From: Clostridium_AD sp050717545
GTDB lineage: Bacteria > Bacillota > Clostridia > Clostridiales > Clostridiaceae
DNA: 64,000 nucleotides
Direction: 5' to 3'
NCBI RefSeq assembly: GCF_050717545.1
Contig: NZ_JBOITN010000034.1
Location: 71,955-135,954 of the forward strand
The notes under the pieces are model-generated. The model worked only from the letters and a program-made list of their open reading frames with translations. It was not told the origin of the DNA and did not search any database. Numbering within the stretch: position 1 is the first letter of the stretch; each line of letters starts with the position of its first letter. The translations under genes were made by a program, and so were the position numbers. This document shows, piece after piece, positions 27,198 through 35,997 of this stretch.

Positions 27198-28325
27198 ATG
27201 AAGATCGCAATTGATGCTAGGGGCATCAATTTATATAGCGGCACCGGGATAGGAACTTATACAGAAAATATACTTAAAAATTTGGTCAACATAGATTCTA
27301 TAAACAGTTACCATGTTTTTTGGTCAGGTAATAATTACGAAAGTATAAAAAAAGAAAACTGTAAAATAATAATTACCTCCAAAAAACACCAACGTTTTTT
27401 TGAAGATTATTATTTTCCCCAAAACATAAAAAATGAGAACATAGACATATATCATATGCCCCAAAACGGTATAGGTTTTTCCCCGGATATATTTTGCAAG
27501 AAGATAGTCACAATACACGATTTAATTCCATATGTTATGCCAGAAACAGTTGGACGAGGATATTTATTAAAATTTTTAAAAGAAATGCCTATAATTATGG
27601 GTGGCTGTGATGGAATAATAACTGTATCTGAATTTTCAAAACGAGACATTCTTAGATTTTTTCCAATAGACGAAAAAAAGATTTTTGTAACACCCTTAGC
27701 TGCAGATAAAAAATATACTCCTTTGGATAAACTTCACTGCAAAAGTGTTCTAGAAACTAAGTATAATTTAACAAAGCCATTTATACTCTACCTAGGTGGT
27801 TTTAGCGAAAGAAAAAATGTCGCCTCTGCAATAACTGCTTTTTCTAAAGTATATAAGGATCTAAGTAAAAATTATGATTTAGTTATAGTAGGTGGTTATA
27901 GAGACCCTAGTCAAAATCTAGTAAAACTTGTACGCCAGCTTAAAATAGAATCTAACGTTATTTTTACTGGTTTTGTACCAGAAGAGGATTTACCTGTTTT
28001 TTATAACTCTTGTGATACTTTCATATATCCATCCTTTTACGAGGGTTTTGGACTTCCACCCCTTGAGGCTATGAATTGTGGTACCCCTGTAATAGCATCT
28101 AACCTTACATCTATTCCAGAGGTTGTCGGTAATGGTGGCATTTTAATAAACCCCTATGATATCACTGAGATATCAATGGCTATAGGTAACTTACTGGGAA
28201 ATGAAAGTCTAAGAGATGACCTTAGTTCTAAAGCATTATTAAGGGCTAGTGAATTTTCATGGCAAAATACTGCGCAAAATACTCTTAAAGTTTATGAGAG
28301 TGTCTATAATAATGAATTGGCTTAA
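27198..28325 (+). CDS. glycosyltransferase family 4 (spore coat cluster, copy 2)
   Basis: A 375-residue GT-B enzyme paralogous to the gene at 22676: MKIAIDARGINLYSGTGIGTY at the start, FILYLGGFSERKN, and PSFYEGFGLPPLEAMNCG with the E-x7-E motif. The ATG at 27198 follows GAAGGAG; an in-frame GTG 9 nt upstream is part of that region. Divergent from cotS. The sugar donor and acceptor cannot be told from the sequence. Confidence 0.9.
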   Translation: MKIAIDARGINLYSGTGIGTYTENILKNLVNIDSINSYHVFWSGNNYESIKKENCKIIITSKKHQRFFEDYYFPQNIKNENIDIYHMPQNGIGFSPDIFCKKIVTIHDLIPYVMPETVGRGYLLKFLKEMPIIMGGCDGIITVSEFSKRDILRFFPIDEKKIFVTPLAADKKYTPLDKLHCKSVLETKYNLTKPFILYLGGFSERKNVASAITAFSKVYKDLSKNYDLVIVGGYRDPSQNLVKLVRQLKIESNVIFTGFVPEEDLPVFYNSCDTFIYPSFYEGFGLPPLEAMNCGTPVIASNLTSIPEVVGNGGILINPYDITEISMAIGNLLGNESLRDDLSSKALLRASEFSWQNTAQNTLKVYESVYNNELA

Positions 28326-28334
28326 TAAAAAAGC

Positions 28335-28367
28335 ATGAAATCTCTAGTGACTATAAAGAGATTTCAT
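28335..28367. terminator. terminator after the second coat glycosyltransferase
   Basis: Hairpin atgaaatctct / agagatttcat 10 nt after the stop, with A residues before it; it may also serve larB from the other side. Confidence 0.65.
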
Positions 28368-28456
28368 ACTTATTTTCATATTAAATTTATTAACATTAAC
28401 TACCTCATTCATACTTGTTTCCATTTGTAATCCACCCTAATAAATTCTTTTATACC

Positions 28457-29203
28457 TTATAATTTATTAATAATACTTGCCAAATACCCTGCTCCAAAGC
28501 CGTTGTCAATGTTCACAACACTAACCCCACTAGAACAACTATTCAACATGCTTAGAAGTGCGGCAAGTCCATTAAAACTAGCTCCGTAGCCTACACTTGT
28601 AGGTACTGCTATGACTGGTTTATCAACGAGTCCTCCAACGACGCTTGTTAATGCACCTTCCATTCCCGCTACAGTAATAACTACTTTAGCTCGGCGTATA
28701 ACATCTAAATTTTCAAATAGTCTATGAATACCTGCTACCCCTACATCATAAATTCTTTCGACCCTGTTCCCAAAAATTTCAGCTGTAATCGCCGCTTCCT
28801 CAGCAACTGGTATATCAGAAGTTCCGCCAGTTACTAATGCAATATATGTACTTTGAATCTCCACTTCTTTTCTTTTAATTACAATTGTTCTTGCAAGCTC
28901 ATTGTACTGGGCATCACCACATACTTCTTTTACCCCTTCATACATTAATTTAGATGCCCTTGTACCAAGGATATTTACATTTTTGGTAAGCATTAAACTA
29001 ACAATGTCCTTTATCTGCTCAGTAGTTTTACCTGCACAATATATAACCTCTGGGTATCCAACTCTAAGTTCTCTATGATTATCTATTTTAGCAAATCCTA
29101 GATCTGAATACGACAAATCTTTTAATTTATCAATTCCGTCATCAATAGATATATCCCCAGCTTTTATGTTTTTAAGAAATTCCTTCATTTCCTGTGAATT
29201 CAT
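28457..29203 (-). CDS. larB: nickel pincer cofactor biosynthesis protein LarB
   Basis: A 248-residue cytoplasmic enzyme that carboxylates and hydrolyses nicotinic acid adenine dinucleotide in the first step of nickel-pincer cofactor synthesis. The C-terminal PurE-like domain shows ALVTGGTSDIPVAEEA, VTVAGMEGALTSVVGGLVDKP and VPTSVGYGASFNGLAALLS. The start follows AAGGTGGG. It is 53 nt downstream of larC, so the two form one operon; larA and larE are not in the window. Confidence 0.92.
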   Translation of the reverse strand: MNSQEMKEFLKNIKAGDISIDDGIDKLKDLSYSDLGFAKIDNHRELRVGYPEVIYCAGKTTEQIKDIVSLMLTKNVNILGTRASKLMYEGVKEVCGDAQYNELARTIVIKRKEVEIQSTYIALVTGGTSDIPVAEEAAITAEIFGNRVERIYDVGVAGIHRLFENLDVIRRAKVVITVAGMEGALTSVVGGLVDKPVIAVPTSVGYGASFNGLAALLSMLNSCSSGVSVVNIDNGFGAGYLASIINKL

Positions 29204-29256
29204 ATATTTCCCACCTTCTTAAAAATAGAATTTAATCTTTTGATTTTTACATAACC

Positions 29257-30615
29257 TTATATTTCGCTTTTTATTTTTTCATATACCTCATTTATAGACA
29301 TACCACTACTTTTAGCAATTTTTTTACATTCTTCATATTCTAATTTACTTTTTATTTTTTCACCCTTGTAGTAAGCTTCTTTTACAGTAACTTCACCATA
29401 ACTAGTATTTAATTTAATAAATTTCCTTTGAAGCATAGTTTTATGTACTTCAAAATCTCGTGTTCCCAATGTGGTAGTTTCTCTAAAGAGAACTTCCCTC
29501 ACCTTTTCTACTTTATCTAAAGTGCATAAAACACTTATCTTTATGCTCGGTCTTCCTTTTTTCATTATAATTGGTGTTAGATAAACATCCAAAGCTCCCT
29601 CATTAAAAAGCTTATCAATAATATATTCATACAGTTCTGAATTCATATCATCAATATTACATTCAATAATTTCCTGGGCTATTTCACTATCATATTCGGT
29701 TTTATGTCCCTCTCCAGGTAACTTTTTATCAGTTACTGACTTGTCTATTTCTTCTACTAACATAGCTCTTAATACATTAGGAATCTTTGTATCCCTATTC
29801 CCTACTCCATAGCCGATCTTATTTATTATAAAATTATTATCATCTTTAAATTCGCATACGTTGGCTGCAAGAATTGCTGCCCCTGTAGGTGTTGTAGTTT
29901 CAAATGGTACAGCTCCAAGCTTTACTGGAATTCCCTTTAAAATTTCAACTGTAGCAGGTGCCGGTACTGGTATAAGTCCATGTGCACACTTAACAAATCC
30001 ACCACCAAGTTCTACTGAGGAACTCATTATTTTATCAACATTTAAATTGTCTAAGCAAATGGCAGCTCCAACTATATCAACAATAGAATCCACTGCGCCT
30101 ACCTCATGGAAATGAACTTCATATAAGGTTTTCCCATGAACCTTTGCCTCAGCCTCTGCAACCTTCACAAACATTTTTTTGCTTAATTCTTTTACTTTAG
30201 AGCTCAATTCACTAGACTCTATAATCTCATTTATATCTTTAAGATTTCTATGTTCATGTGTAGCACTACTCTCCTCAATATGTACGTGAGAGTGTCCAGC
30301 TTCATCATATTCATGAATATGCCCATGTTCATGTTCATTAACCCCTTGCATATCACTATGAGAATGCTCATGATGATGTTCGTTAGTTCCCTCTGTATGT
30401 TGGTGTTCATGATGATGTCCCATTAAAACTACATCTACCTTAGTACCCTCTATTCCTTTTCTTACACCTCTTGAAACTTTTATTTCATATCCATCTAAAT
30501 TTAATTTACTTAACTCATCTATTAAATATTTCTTATCTACACCTAAATCTACCAATGCTCCTAAATTCATATCCCCACTAATACCTGAAAAACAATCATA
30601 ATAAAGTATTTTCAT
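29257..30615 (-). CDS. larC: nickel insertion protein LarC with a histidine-rich segment
   Basis: A 452-residue cyclometallase that inserts nickel into the pincer cofactor with CTP. It begins MKILYYDCFSGISGDMNLGA, with VHFHEVGAVDSIVDIVGAA in the middle and IECNIDDMNSELYEYIIDKL before the C-terminal domain. Residues 67-122 hold 19 histidines and probably bind or store nickel. In Lactobacillus plantarum LarC is made by a programmed frameshift; here the whole protein is in one frame. The ATG at 30615 follows GGAG with 9 nt spacing. Confidence 0.92.
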   Translation of the reverse strand: MKILYYDCFSGISGDMNLGALVDLGVDKKYLIDELSKLNLDGYEIKVSRGVRKGIEGTKVDVVLMGHHHEHQHTEGTNEHHHEHSHSDMQGVNEHEHGHIHEYDEAGHSHVHIEESSATHEHRNLKDINEIIESSELSSKVKELSKKMFVKVAEAEAKVHGKTLYEVHFHEVGAVDSIVDIVGAAICLDNLNVDKIMSSSVELGGGFVKCAHGLIPVPAPATVEILKGIPVKLGAVPFETTTPTGAAILAANVCEFKDDNNFIINKIGYGVGNRDTKIPNVLRAMLVEEIDKSVTDKKLPGEGHKTEYDSEIAQEIIECNIDDMNSELYEYIIDKLFNEGALDVYLTPIIMKKGRPSIKISVLCTLDKVEKVREVLFRETTTLGTRDFEVHKTMLQRKFIKLNTSYGEVTVKEAYYKGEKIKSKLEYEECKKIAKSSGMSINEVYEKIKSEI

Positions 30616-30758
30616 TTCTACCCACTCCAATCTTTCATATTTTTCTCATTTTATAACTCTTTTCTTATTTTACCATATATAATATTATTTACTCACCTTA
30701 AATAATTAATTTTTATAAGATATTATATAATTTCACTATTTAAATTTAAAATAAAATT

Positions 30759-30807
30759 ACCCCCTTTTATGAAAACAACTTTTATTGTTGTTTCCATAAA
30801 AGGGGGC
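30759..30807 (-). terminator. rho-independent terminator of the downstream-facing membrane gene
   Basis: Long hairpin with acccccttttatg / cataaaaggggg at its base and aacaac/gttgtt at the tip, 30 nt after the stop of the 30837 gene; A/T-rich on both sides. Confidence 0.8.
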
Positions 30808-30836
30808 TTAATTAATATTTTAAATTTTTACTAATA

Positions 30837-31271
30837 TTACGCTTCTATATTTTTTGTTTCCATACTAAATATTTCTTTTTTCTTCCAAATAAATATACCC
30901 ATAAGTATAGGCATTATCAAATTAGCGAGTATAAACCAGGTAAATCCACTTCTAACAATTGTATATACTATTTGTGCCACTACAACAGTAAAATAAATAT
31001 ATATCCCCAATTCTTTCTTCATTAATATCAAAATAATACTTACGCCTAATATTATTGCTAATACCAACCCAATAGTTATACTTAAAGTCGTGGTTTGAGG
31101 AATCTGAAATGCTTTACCCAAGGCTTTATTTGCTGCATCAGTCGTGACGTTAAGGTCATCTATTTTAGAGTAGTTGCTTATACCTGTTAATGAAAGTACA
31201 CTGCCAATCAATTGAAGAATACACAATGTTTTTATCCACCCTCCGACTTTTGGTTTTTGAATATTTTCCAT
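30837..31271 (-). CDS. small integral membrane protein (DUF2569-like)
   Basis: A 144-residue protein with four hydrophobic segments and a short extracytoplasmic-like loop after the first one (YSKIDDLNVTTDAANK). The start KPKVGGWIKTLCILQLIG resembles the GGWL...L opening of DUF2569-type membrane proteins, but the match is weak. Single gene, with its own terminator. No function is suggested. Confidence 0.6.
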   Translation of the reverse strand: MENIQKPKVGGWIKTLCILQLIGSVLSLTGISNYSKIDDLNVTTDAANKALGKAFQIPQTTTLSITIGLVLAIILGVSIILILMKKELGIYIYFTVVVAQIVYTIVRSGFTWFILANLIMPILMGIFIWKKKEIFSMETKNIEA

Positions 31272-31343
31272 AATATTTCCCCCTATAAAATCTATTTTTT
31301 TATAATAATGGCTTTCACCAAAATTTTTTTAATAATATTAATT

Positions 31344-31449
31344 ACATTTCAGAAGGAAAGTCTCCCACTTCTATAAGTTGGAGTTTAAATCTCCTTCCGA
31401 AGTCGTCAATGCATCTCCTGCGGAGCTGTTTGCAGCTCCGCAGGAGATG
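31344..31449. repeat. dispersed hairpin repeat, copy C (longest palindrome)
   Basis: 31344-31405 carries tttcagaaggaaag, a tip hairpin around cccacttctataagttggag, and ctccttccgaagtc. It corresponds in inverse orientation to 10611-10706. 31412-31428 and 31433-31449 form a perfect 17-bp stem (catctcctgcggagctg and its complement) with a tttg loop. The right arm ends 1 nt before the stop of the MacB-like permease gene, so it may also end that transcript. The ends resemble IS200/IS605 subterminal hairpins, which is an inference. Confidence 0.75.
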
Positions 31450-31450
31450 A

Positions 31451-32635
31451 CTAATTGTAAATTGCCTTAATTGGATCCATTTTAGATGCATTAATTGCTG
31501 GAATAATTCCAAAAACTATTCCAATAATAACAGAAATTGCAGTTGCTCCTATAACGCTTGCTAGACTCATAACTGGAGGGAATGGCATAAATATACCAAT
31601 TATTTTACAAAAAATAAATCCGAATAATATGCCAAGTAACCCACCAAGGCCTGTTACCATAATTGCTTCTATAAGAAATTGAAGCAATATACTTTTAGGT
31701 TTTGCTCCAATGGCTCTTCGAATACCAATTTCTCGTTTCCGCTCCGTTACAGAAACATACATTATATTCATTACCCCTATTCCCCCAACAAATAAGGAAA
31801 TACCACTAATTAATGCTACGAAAGCAGTTAAATAACCAATAATCTGTTCAAAGATCTTAGTTGTTGCCTGAGGGTCCTGAAGCTTATACTCACCTTTTAT
31901 ATTCGAATGCGATTCCATAAGCTTCTTTTTTATGCCTTCAAAAACCTTCTCTTTGTCGTAACCAGCTTTAATATAAACATCTAAGCTTGAAATAGCGTTA
32001 TCCGAGTTCATATCATCACTTGAATCCTTTGAAATATAACTAGTTCCACCGGTTAGAGAAAATGCACCCGCTTTTTCTAAAACTCCTACTACCTCATAGA
32101 TTACTCCATTTACTGTTATTCCACAACCTATTGCATTCTCTGGAGATTTAAAAAGGGCCTCTGCTGCAACGAAGTCCAACATAATTAACTTTTTAGAATT
32201 TTCATCTTTTTTAAGAGAACGACCATACTTAACTGTTATTTCTTTCTCATCATAATCTTGTAACATTATAAATGTATTTTTATCAAAATATGAGCCTTCA
32301 CCTGATGTGAAATTCATTCCACCCATTCCCTGAGCAGCAGCCTCAGCCTTCTCTACCCCGTCCACATTCTTAAGATAATACGAATCCGATTTGCTAAAGG
32401 GTTCAATCAAATTCAAATCCGCTTCTAAGTTCTCTTGCTCAAAAGTAATATTTATTTTATTTGCATCGGTGTCAGCCATAGATTCATTCATTTTTACCTT
32501 TAGCCCATTACCAACTGACATAATGGATATTACAGAACTTATACCAATGATTATTCCTATCATTGTGAGGAAAACTCTTAATTTATGTGATTTTAGACTG
32601 TATACTGAAGTTTTGATTAAATTTATTATAGACAT
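31451..32635 (-). CDS. MacB-like ABC transporter permease (FtsX family)
   Basis: A 394-residue permease with one N-terminal membrane segment (residues about 20-45), an extracytoplasmic MacB_PCD domain, and three C-terminal membrane segments of the FtsX domain, including RKREIGIRRAIGAKP. The last residues (NASKMDPIKAIYN) are typical of the family. It starts 2 nt after the ATPase gene stop. With that ATPase and the HlyD-like adaptor it forms a tripartite exporter for peptides or other amphipathic compounds; the substrate is unknown. Confidence 0.9.
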   Translation of the reverse strand: MSIINLIKTSVYSLKSHKLRVFLTMIGIIIGISSVISIMSVGNGLKVKMNESMADTDANKINITFEQENLEADLNLIEPFSKSDSYYLKNVDGVEKAEAAAQGMGGMNFTSGEGSYFDKNTFIMLQDYDEKEITVKYGRSLKKDENSKKLIMLDFVAAEALFKSPENAIGCGITVNGVIYEVVGVLEKAGAFSLTGGTSYISKDSSDDMNSDNAISSLDVYIKAGYDKEKVFEGIKKKLMESHSNIKGEYKLQDPQATTKIFEQIIGYLTAFVALISGISLFVGGIGVMNIMYVSVTERKREIGIRRAIGAKPKSILLQFLIEAIMVTGLGGLLGILFGFIFCKIIGIFMPFPPVMSLASVIGATAISVIIGIVFGIIPAINASKMDPIKAIYN

Positions 32636-32637
32636 AT

Positions 32638-33324
32638 CTAATCCACCTTTGTTATCACTCCATCTTTTAGATGGATTACTTTGCTAGCATACTTAGTTAA
32701 ATCATGATCATGTGTTACCATTATTATTGTTTTATTTTCTTCATTAAGTTTCTTTAATATATTCATAATTTCCTCTCTGGTTTTACTGTCTAGAGCACCT
32801 GTTGGCTCATCAGCTAAAATCACATAAGGATTGTTAATAAGCGCTCTTGCTATTGCAATACGCTGCTGTTGTCCTCCTGATAACTGTGAAGGTGATTGCT
32901 TCTCTTTATGAAGGAGTCCTACAATCTCTAAATACTTTTCTACCCTATTTGCTCTTTCTTTTTTAGATATATCACTATTTTCTTTATAAAGCAAAGGAAG
33001 TTCAACGTTCTGACCAATAGACAATGAATCTATAAGGTGAAACTGTTGAAATATAAATCCCAGATTACTATTTCTAACTTCTGATCTTTCATTTTCACTA
33101 AGGTGAGTAACATCCTTGCCATTAAATTCATATTGCCCGTTATCAAAATGATCAAGGAAACCAAGAAGGTTTAAAAGTGTAGTTTTTCCACTACCTGATT
33201 TCCCCATTATCATAACAAATTCTCCTTGCTCTATAATTAAATCTATATCCTTCAATACATGTAATTTAGAGTCCTTTAACTTATAATATTTATTAATATT
33301 TGTAAGCTCAATAAGATTACTCAA
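32638..33324 (-). CDS. MacB/LolD-type ABC transporter ATP-binding protein
   Basis: A 228-residue ATPase: Walker A GKSGSGKTT, signature LSGGQQQR, Walker B VILADEPTGALDSK, and the H-loop VTHDHDL. The TTG start at 33324 lies within the last codons of the adaptor gene (8 nt overlap) behind a GAAGG site. It powers the FtsX-type permease encoded directly downstream. Confidence 0.92.
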   Translation of the reverse strand: MSNLIELTNINKYYKLKDSKLHVLKDIDLIIEQGEFVMIMGKSGSGKTTLLNLLGFLDHFDNGQYEFNGKDVTHLSENERSEVRNSNLGFIFQQFHLIDSLSIGQNVELPLLYKENSDISKKERANRVEKYLEIVGLLHKEKQSPSQLSGGQQQRIAIARALINNPYVILADEPTGALDSKTREEIMNILKKLNEENKTIIMVTHDHDLTKYASKVIHLKDGVITKVD

Positions 33325-34534
33325 CAGAAATACCTTCTTTCATGTCTTTAGCAGTTTTTGCTATACTGTCATTTTCTTTTAAGCCACTAAGCACAATAAC
33401 CTCTGTATCCGTACCCTTTTTAGTAGTAATTGCTAATTTGGTTAACTTTTTATTAACAACCTTGAACACATATTGTTTGCCAGCTTCCTCAAGCAATGAA
33501 CTCTTAGGTATTTTTATCTCTTCACCTTCAAGTCTTACTGTAGCTTGTACATGAAAACCGTTAACAATATTTTCTTGAGAATCTAGTGACACATTTGCAT
33601 CATAATAAGATATAGAAGAACCACCTGTGGTAGCTTGCGCTGCCGCCGCTTCTCCCCCAGATGCTGGACTCTTTCCTACACTTTTCACCTTTCCAGTTAA
33701 GGTTTTATTAGTAGCAAATATAAGTATATCAACTTGTTGATTCTCCTTTAGCTTTGTCTGATCTTTTTCATTAATACTTCCTTTTACATAATACGTAGTC
33801 GCTTCAATTGTAATATACGGTTTTGTCATATCATTAGTATCACTTAAAATTATTTTACCAGCTATAGGTGCTGTAATATAAGCGAATTCCTTAGCTTTTA
33901 GCTTTTTAACCTGATTGCTAGCGGTGTCAATTTGAGTTTGCGCAGCATCTATTTGATCTGGATAGCTGCTAAGCAAAGCCTCGGTATTCGCTGTGAGCGA
34001 TGCAACGATTGAAGCACTATCTACAGGAACGCTTTGAGCACTAGCAATATCAACACCTGCTTGTGCTGCCGCTTGTTTCCTTTGACTTTCTGCTGCTCGC
34101 TCTTGCTTTGCTACTTGCTTTTTTGCATCTGCCTTTTGCTTTGATAAAAGTGTTTTCGCATCTGCCTGTTTATCAAGTAATTTCTTTTTCTGCTTATTAC
34201 TAGTAGTAAGCAATTGGTTCGCCTCATCTATTTGATCTGTAATCAAATCATTTTTATATGTAAAAAGAGCCGCTCCCTTCTTTACTATTTGTTCATCAGT
34301 AATAGAAACCTTATTTATGCTTCCTTTTGATTCGTCTTTGTATATGTTCTCAGTTTTTTCGGGAACAATAATACCATTTACAAATACTTTTTCTCTGGTT
34401 GGTATAGTATATAAAGCTATCGATTCACTTTTACTTGAAGCTAAATCTTTATTGTTTTTAAAAACATAAGCAATAATACCAAATATTATTATTAAACCAA
34501 TAATGCTAATAAAAATAATATGTTTCTTTTTCAT
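33317..34534 (-). CDS. HlyD/MacA-like membrane fusion (adaptor) protein
   Basis: A 405-residue protein anchored by an N-terminal membrane segment (residues about 3-22), a long coiled-coil hairpin rich in Gln/Ala/Lys (roughly 100-215), and lipoyl/beta-barrel parts (ITAPIAGKIILSDTND). It is the external adaptor of the exporter. The ATG at 34534 follows GGGGGAAGA; the ATG 15 nt earlier overlaps that site. It is the first gene of the three-gene operon. Confidence 0.87.
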   Translation of the reverse strand: MKKKHIIFISIIGLIIIFGIIAYVFKNNKDLASSKSESIALYTIPTREKVFVNGIIVPEKTENIYKDESKGSINKVSITDEQIVKKGAALFTYKNDLITDQIDEANQLLTTSNKQKKKLLDKQADAKTLLSKQKADAKKQVAKQERAAESQRKQAAAQAGVDIASAQSVPVDSASIVASLTANTEALLSSYPDQIDAAQTQIDTASNQVKKLKAKEFAYITAPIAGKIILSDTNDMTKPYITIEATTYYVKGSINEKDQTKLKENQQVDILIFATNKTLTGKVKSVGKSPASGGEAAAAQATTGGSSISYYDANVSLDSQENIVNGFHVQATVRLEGEEIKIPKSSLLEEAGKQYVFKVVNKKLTKLAITTKKGTDTEVIVLSGLKENDSIAKTAKDMKEGISVE

Positions 34535-34744
34535 AAATTCTTCCCCCATAAATACATATTAAGCACTCACATATCATGCTCACCTTAATATTTTACCATT
34601 ATATTCTTATATATCAATATAAACAGCTTTAAACGACCATTTTTCTACATAAACGGAATAATATTTATAATTTTAGCTACATCAACGTTAATGAAACCAA
34701 AAAAAAGATGGATTATACAAATAATCTCCACCTTCTTAACTATG

Positions 34745-35929
34745 TTATGTTACTTTCTGATTAGCTAGCATATAACTTTGTTTTTCAACCTCCATATAAA
34801 CTCTCTCAACATTTTCTCCAAAACGCCTAGATGACAATAACTCTACTCCGCCATAAGCATTTTCCACCATAAACGAACATTTACCTTTATCACTCAAAAT
34901 ATCAAATAATATTCCTTCTAAATCTTTATCTTCATAAAAAATCCTTCCGTTAACATTATCTTCAATTATACCATCTAAATTTTTATCATACTTTGCTACC
35001 ACTAAAATTTGTGCCGCCATTGCTTCAGTAAATGTTAATCCTTGTGTTTCAGTTAAGGACGCACCCACAAACACATCTCCCATTTGATAATACATGCCTA
35101 TTTCTGCCCAAGGTCTTTCGCCTGCAAATATTACAGACTTTTCAATTCCTAGGTCTTTAGAAAGACTTTCTAAGTTTTCACGTTCCGGCCCATCACCTAC
35201 CATTAGTAGTTTGCAATTAGGCATTTTTTCAATTAGTGGTTTCATACTATTCACTATTACATCTATACTTTTTTCTTTTGCAATCCGTCCGATAAATAAT
35301 ACAACTGGGTCCGTTTCATTTATCCCAAAAGATTTCTTTTCATTTCTAATAAGTTCCTCATTGTAATTGTTTTTTTCAAACGGCTGCATATCAACTCCTG
35401 TAGGTATTACATCTATATGTCGTCTTAACCCATAATGACGCAGTGCATCTTTAACCTTGGTTGTTGGTACTATTATAGCGCTACAATCCCTACAATATAG
35501 TTTACTTACCTGCTTTGCAAATTGCGAAGCGGGCTTAAGCATTATACCCTTGGACACATAATGAATATAATCCTCATACATAGTATGATAAGTATGAACC
35601 ACAGGAATATCTAATCTTTTAGACACTATTCTTCCAAATATCCCTACACTAAATTCTGTTTGTGTGTGTATTAAATCCAAATCCAATTTTTTTATTCTAC
35701 TCATAATTTTATGAGAATATATCATCCCAACTCTTTGAGAAGGTAAAAGGAAAAACGGTATACTAGGCAATCTAATTATACCTTCCCGCTCCTCTACATC
35801 TGGGTGAGTTACTGTGATAATAGTTACTTTATGCCCTAGTCTAATTAATTCATTTTTCAGTATCATAGTAGAAGTAACTACCCCACTTACTTGTGGATAA
35901 TAAGCATCAGTAAAAATTCCAATATTCAT
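34745..35929 (-). CDS. glycosyltransferase family 4, probable diacylglycerol glucosyltransferase
   Basis: A 394-residue GT-B enzyme with MNIGIFTDAYYPQVSGVVTS, VVHTYHTMYEDYIHYVSKG and PTGVDMQPF, a pattern shared with alpha-monoglucosyl-diacylglycerol synthases and related lipid glycosyltransferases. The donor site has VLFIGRIAKEKSID, then GASLTETQGLTFTEAMA with the E-x7-E motif. A membrane-surface role transferring glucose to diacylglycerol is inferred from this and from the next two genes (a flippase-like protein and a second GT4). Confidence 0.72.
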   Translation of the reverse strand: MNIGIFTDAYYPQVSGVVTSTMILKNELIRLGHKVTIITVTHPDVEEREGIIRLPSIPFFLLPSQRVGMIYSHKIMSRIKKLDLDLIHTQTEFSVGIFGRIVSKRLDIPVVHTYHTMYEDYIHYVSKGIMLKPASQFAKQVSKLYCRDCSAIIVPTTKVKDALRHYGLRRHIDVIPTGVDMQPFEKNNYNEELIRNEKKSFGINETDPVVLFIGRIAKEKSIDVIVNSMKPLIEKMPNCKLLMVGDGPERENLESLSKDLGIEKSVIFAGERPWAEIGMYYQMGDVFVGASLTETQGLTFTEAMAAQILVVAKYDKNLDGIIEDNVNGRIFYEDKDLEGILFDILSDKGKCSFMVENAYGGVELLSSRRFGENVERVYMEVEKQSYMLANQKVT

Positions 35930-35997
35930 AATCAGTCCCCTTCAAATACTATAATTTTCTTAAGATCATCTAAATCATATGCATTTACGGGCCTTTC

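Noticed and set aside
29257..30615. A programmed frameshift in larC as in Lactobacillus plantarum
   Set aside because: The whole protein is encoded in one uninterrupted frame here.
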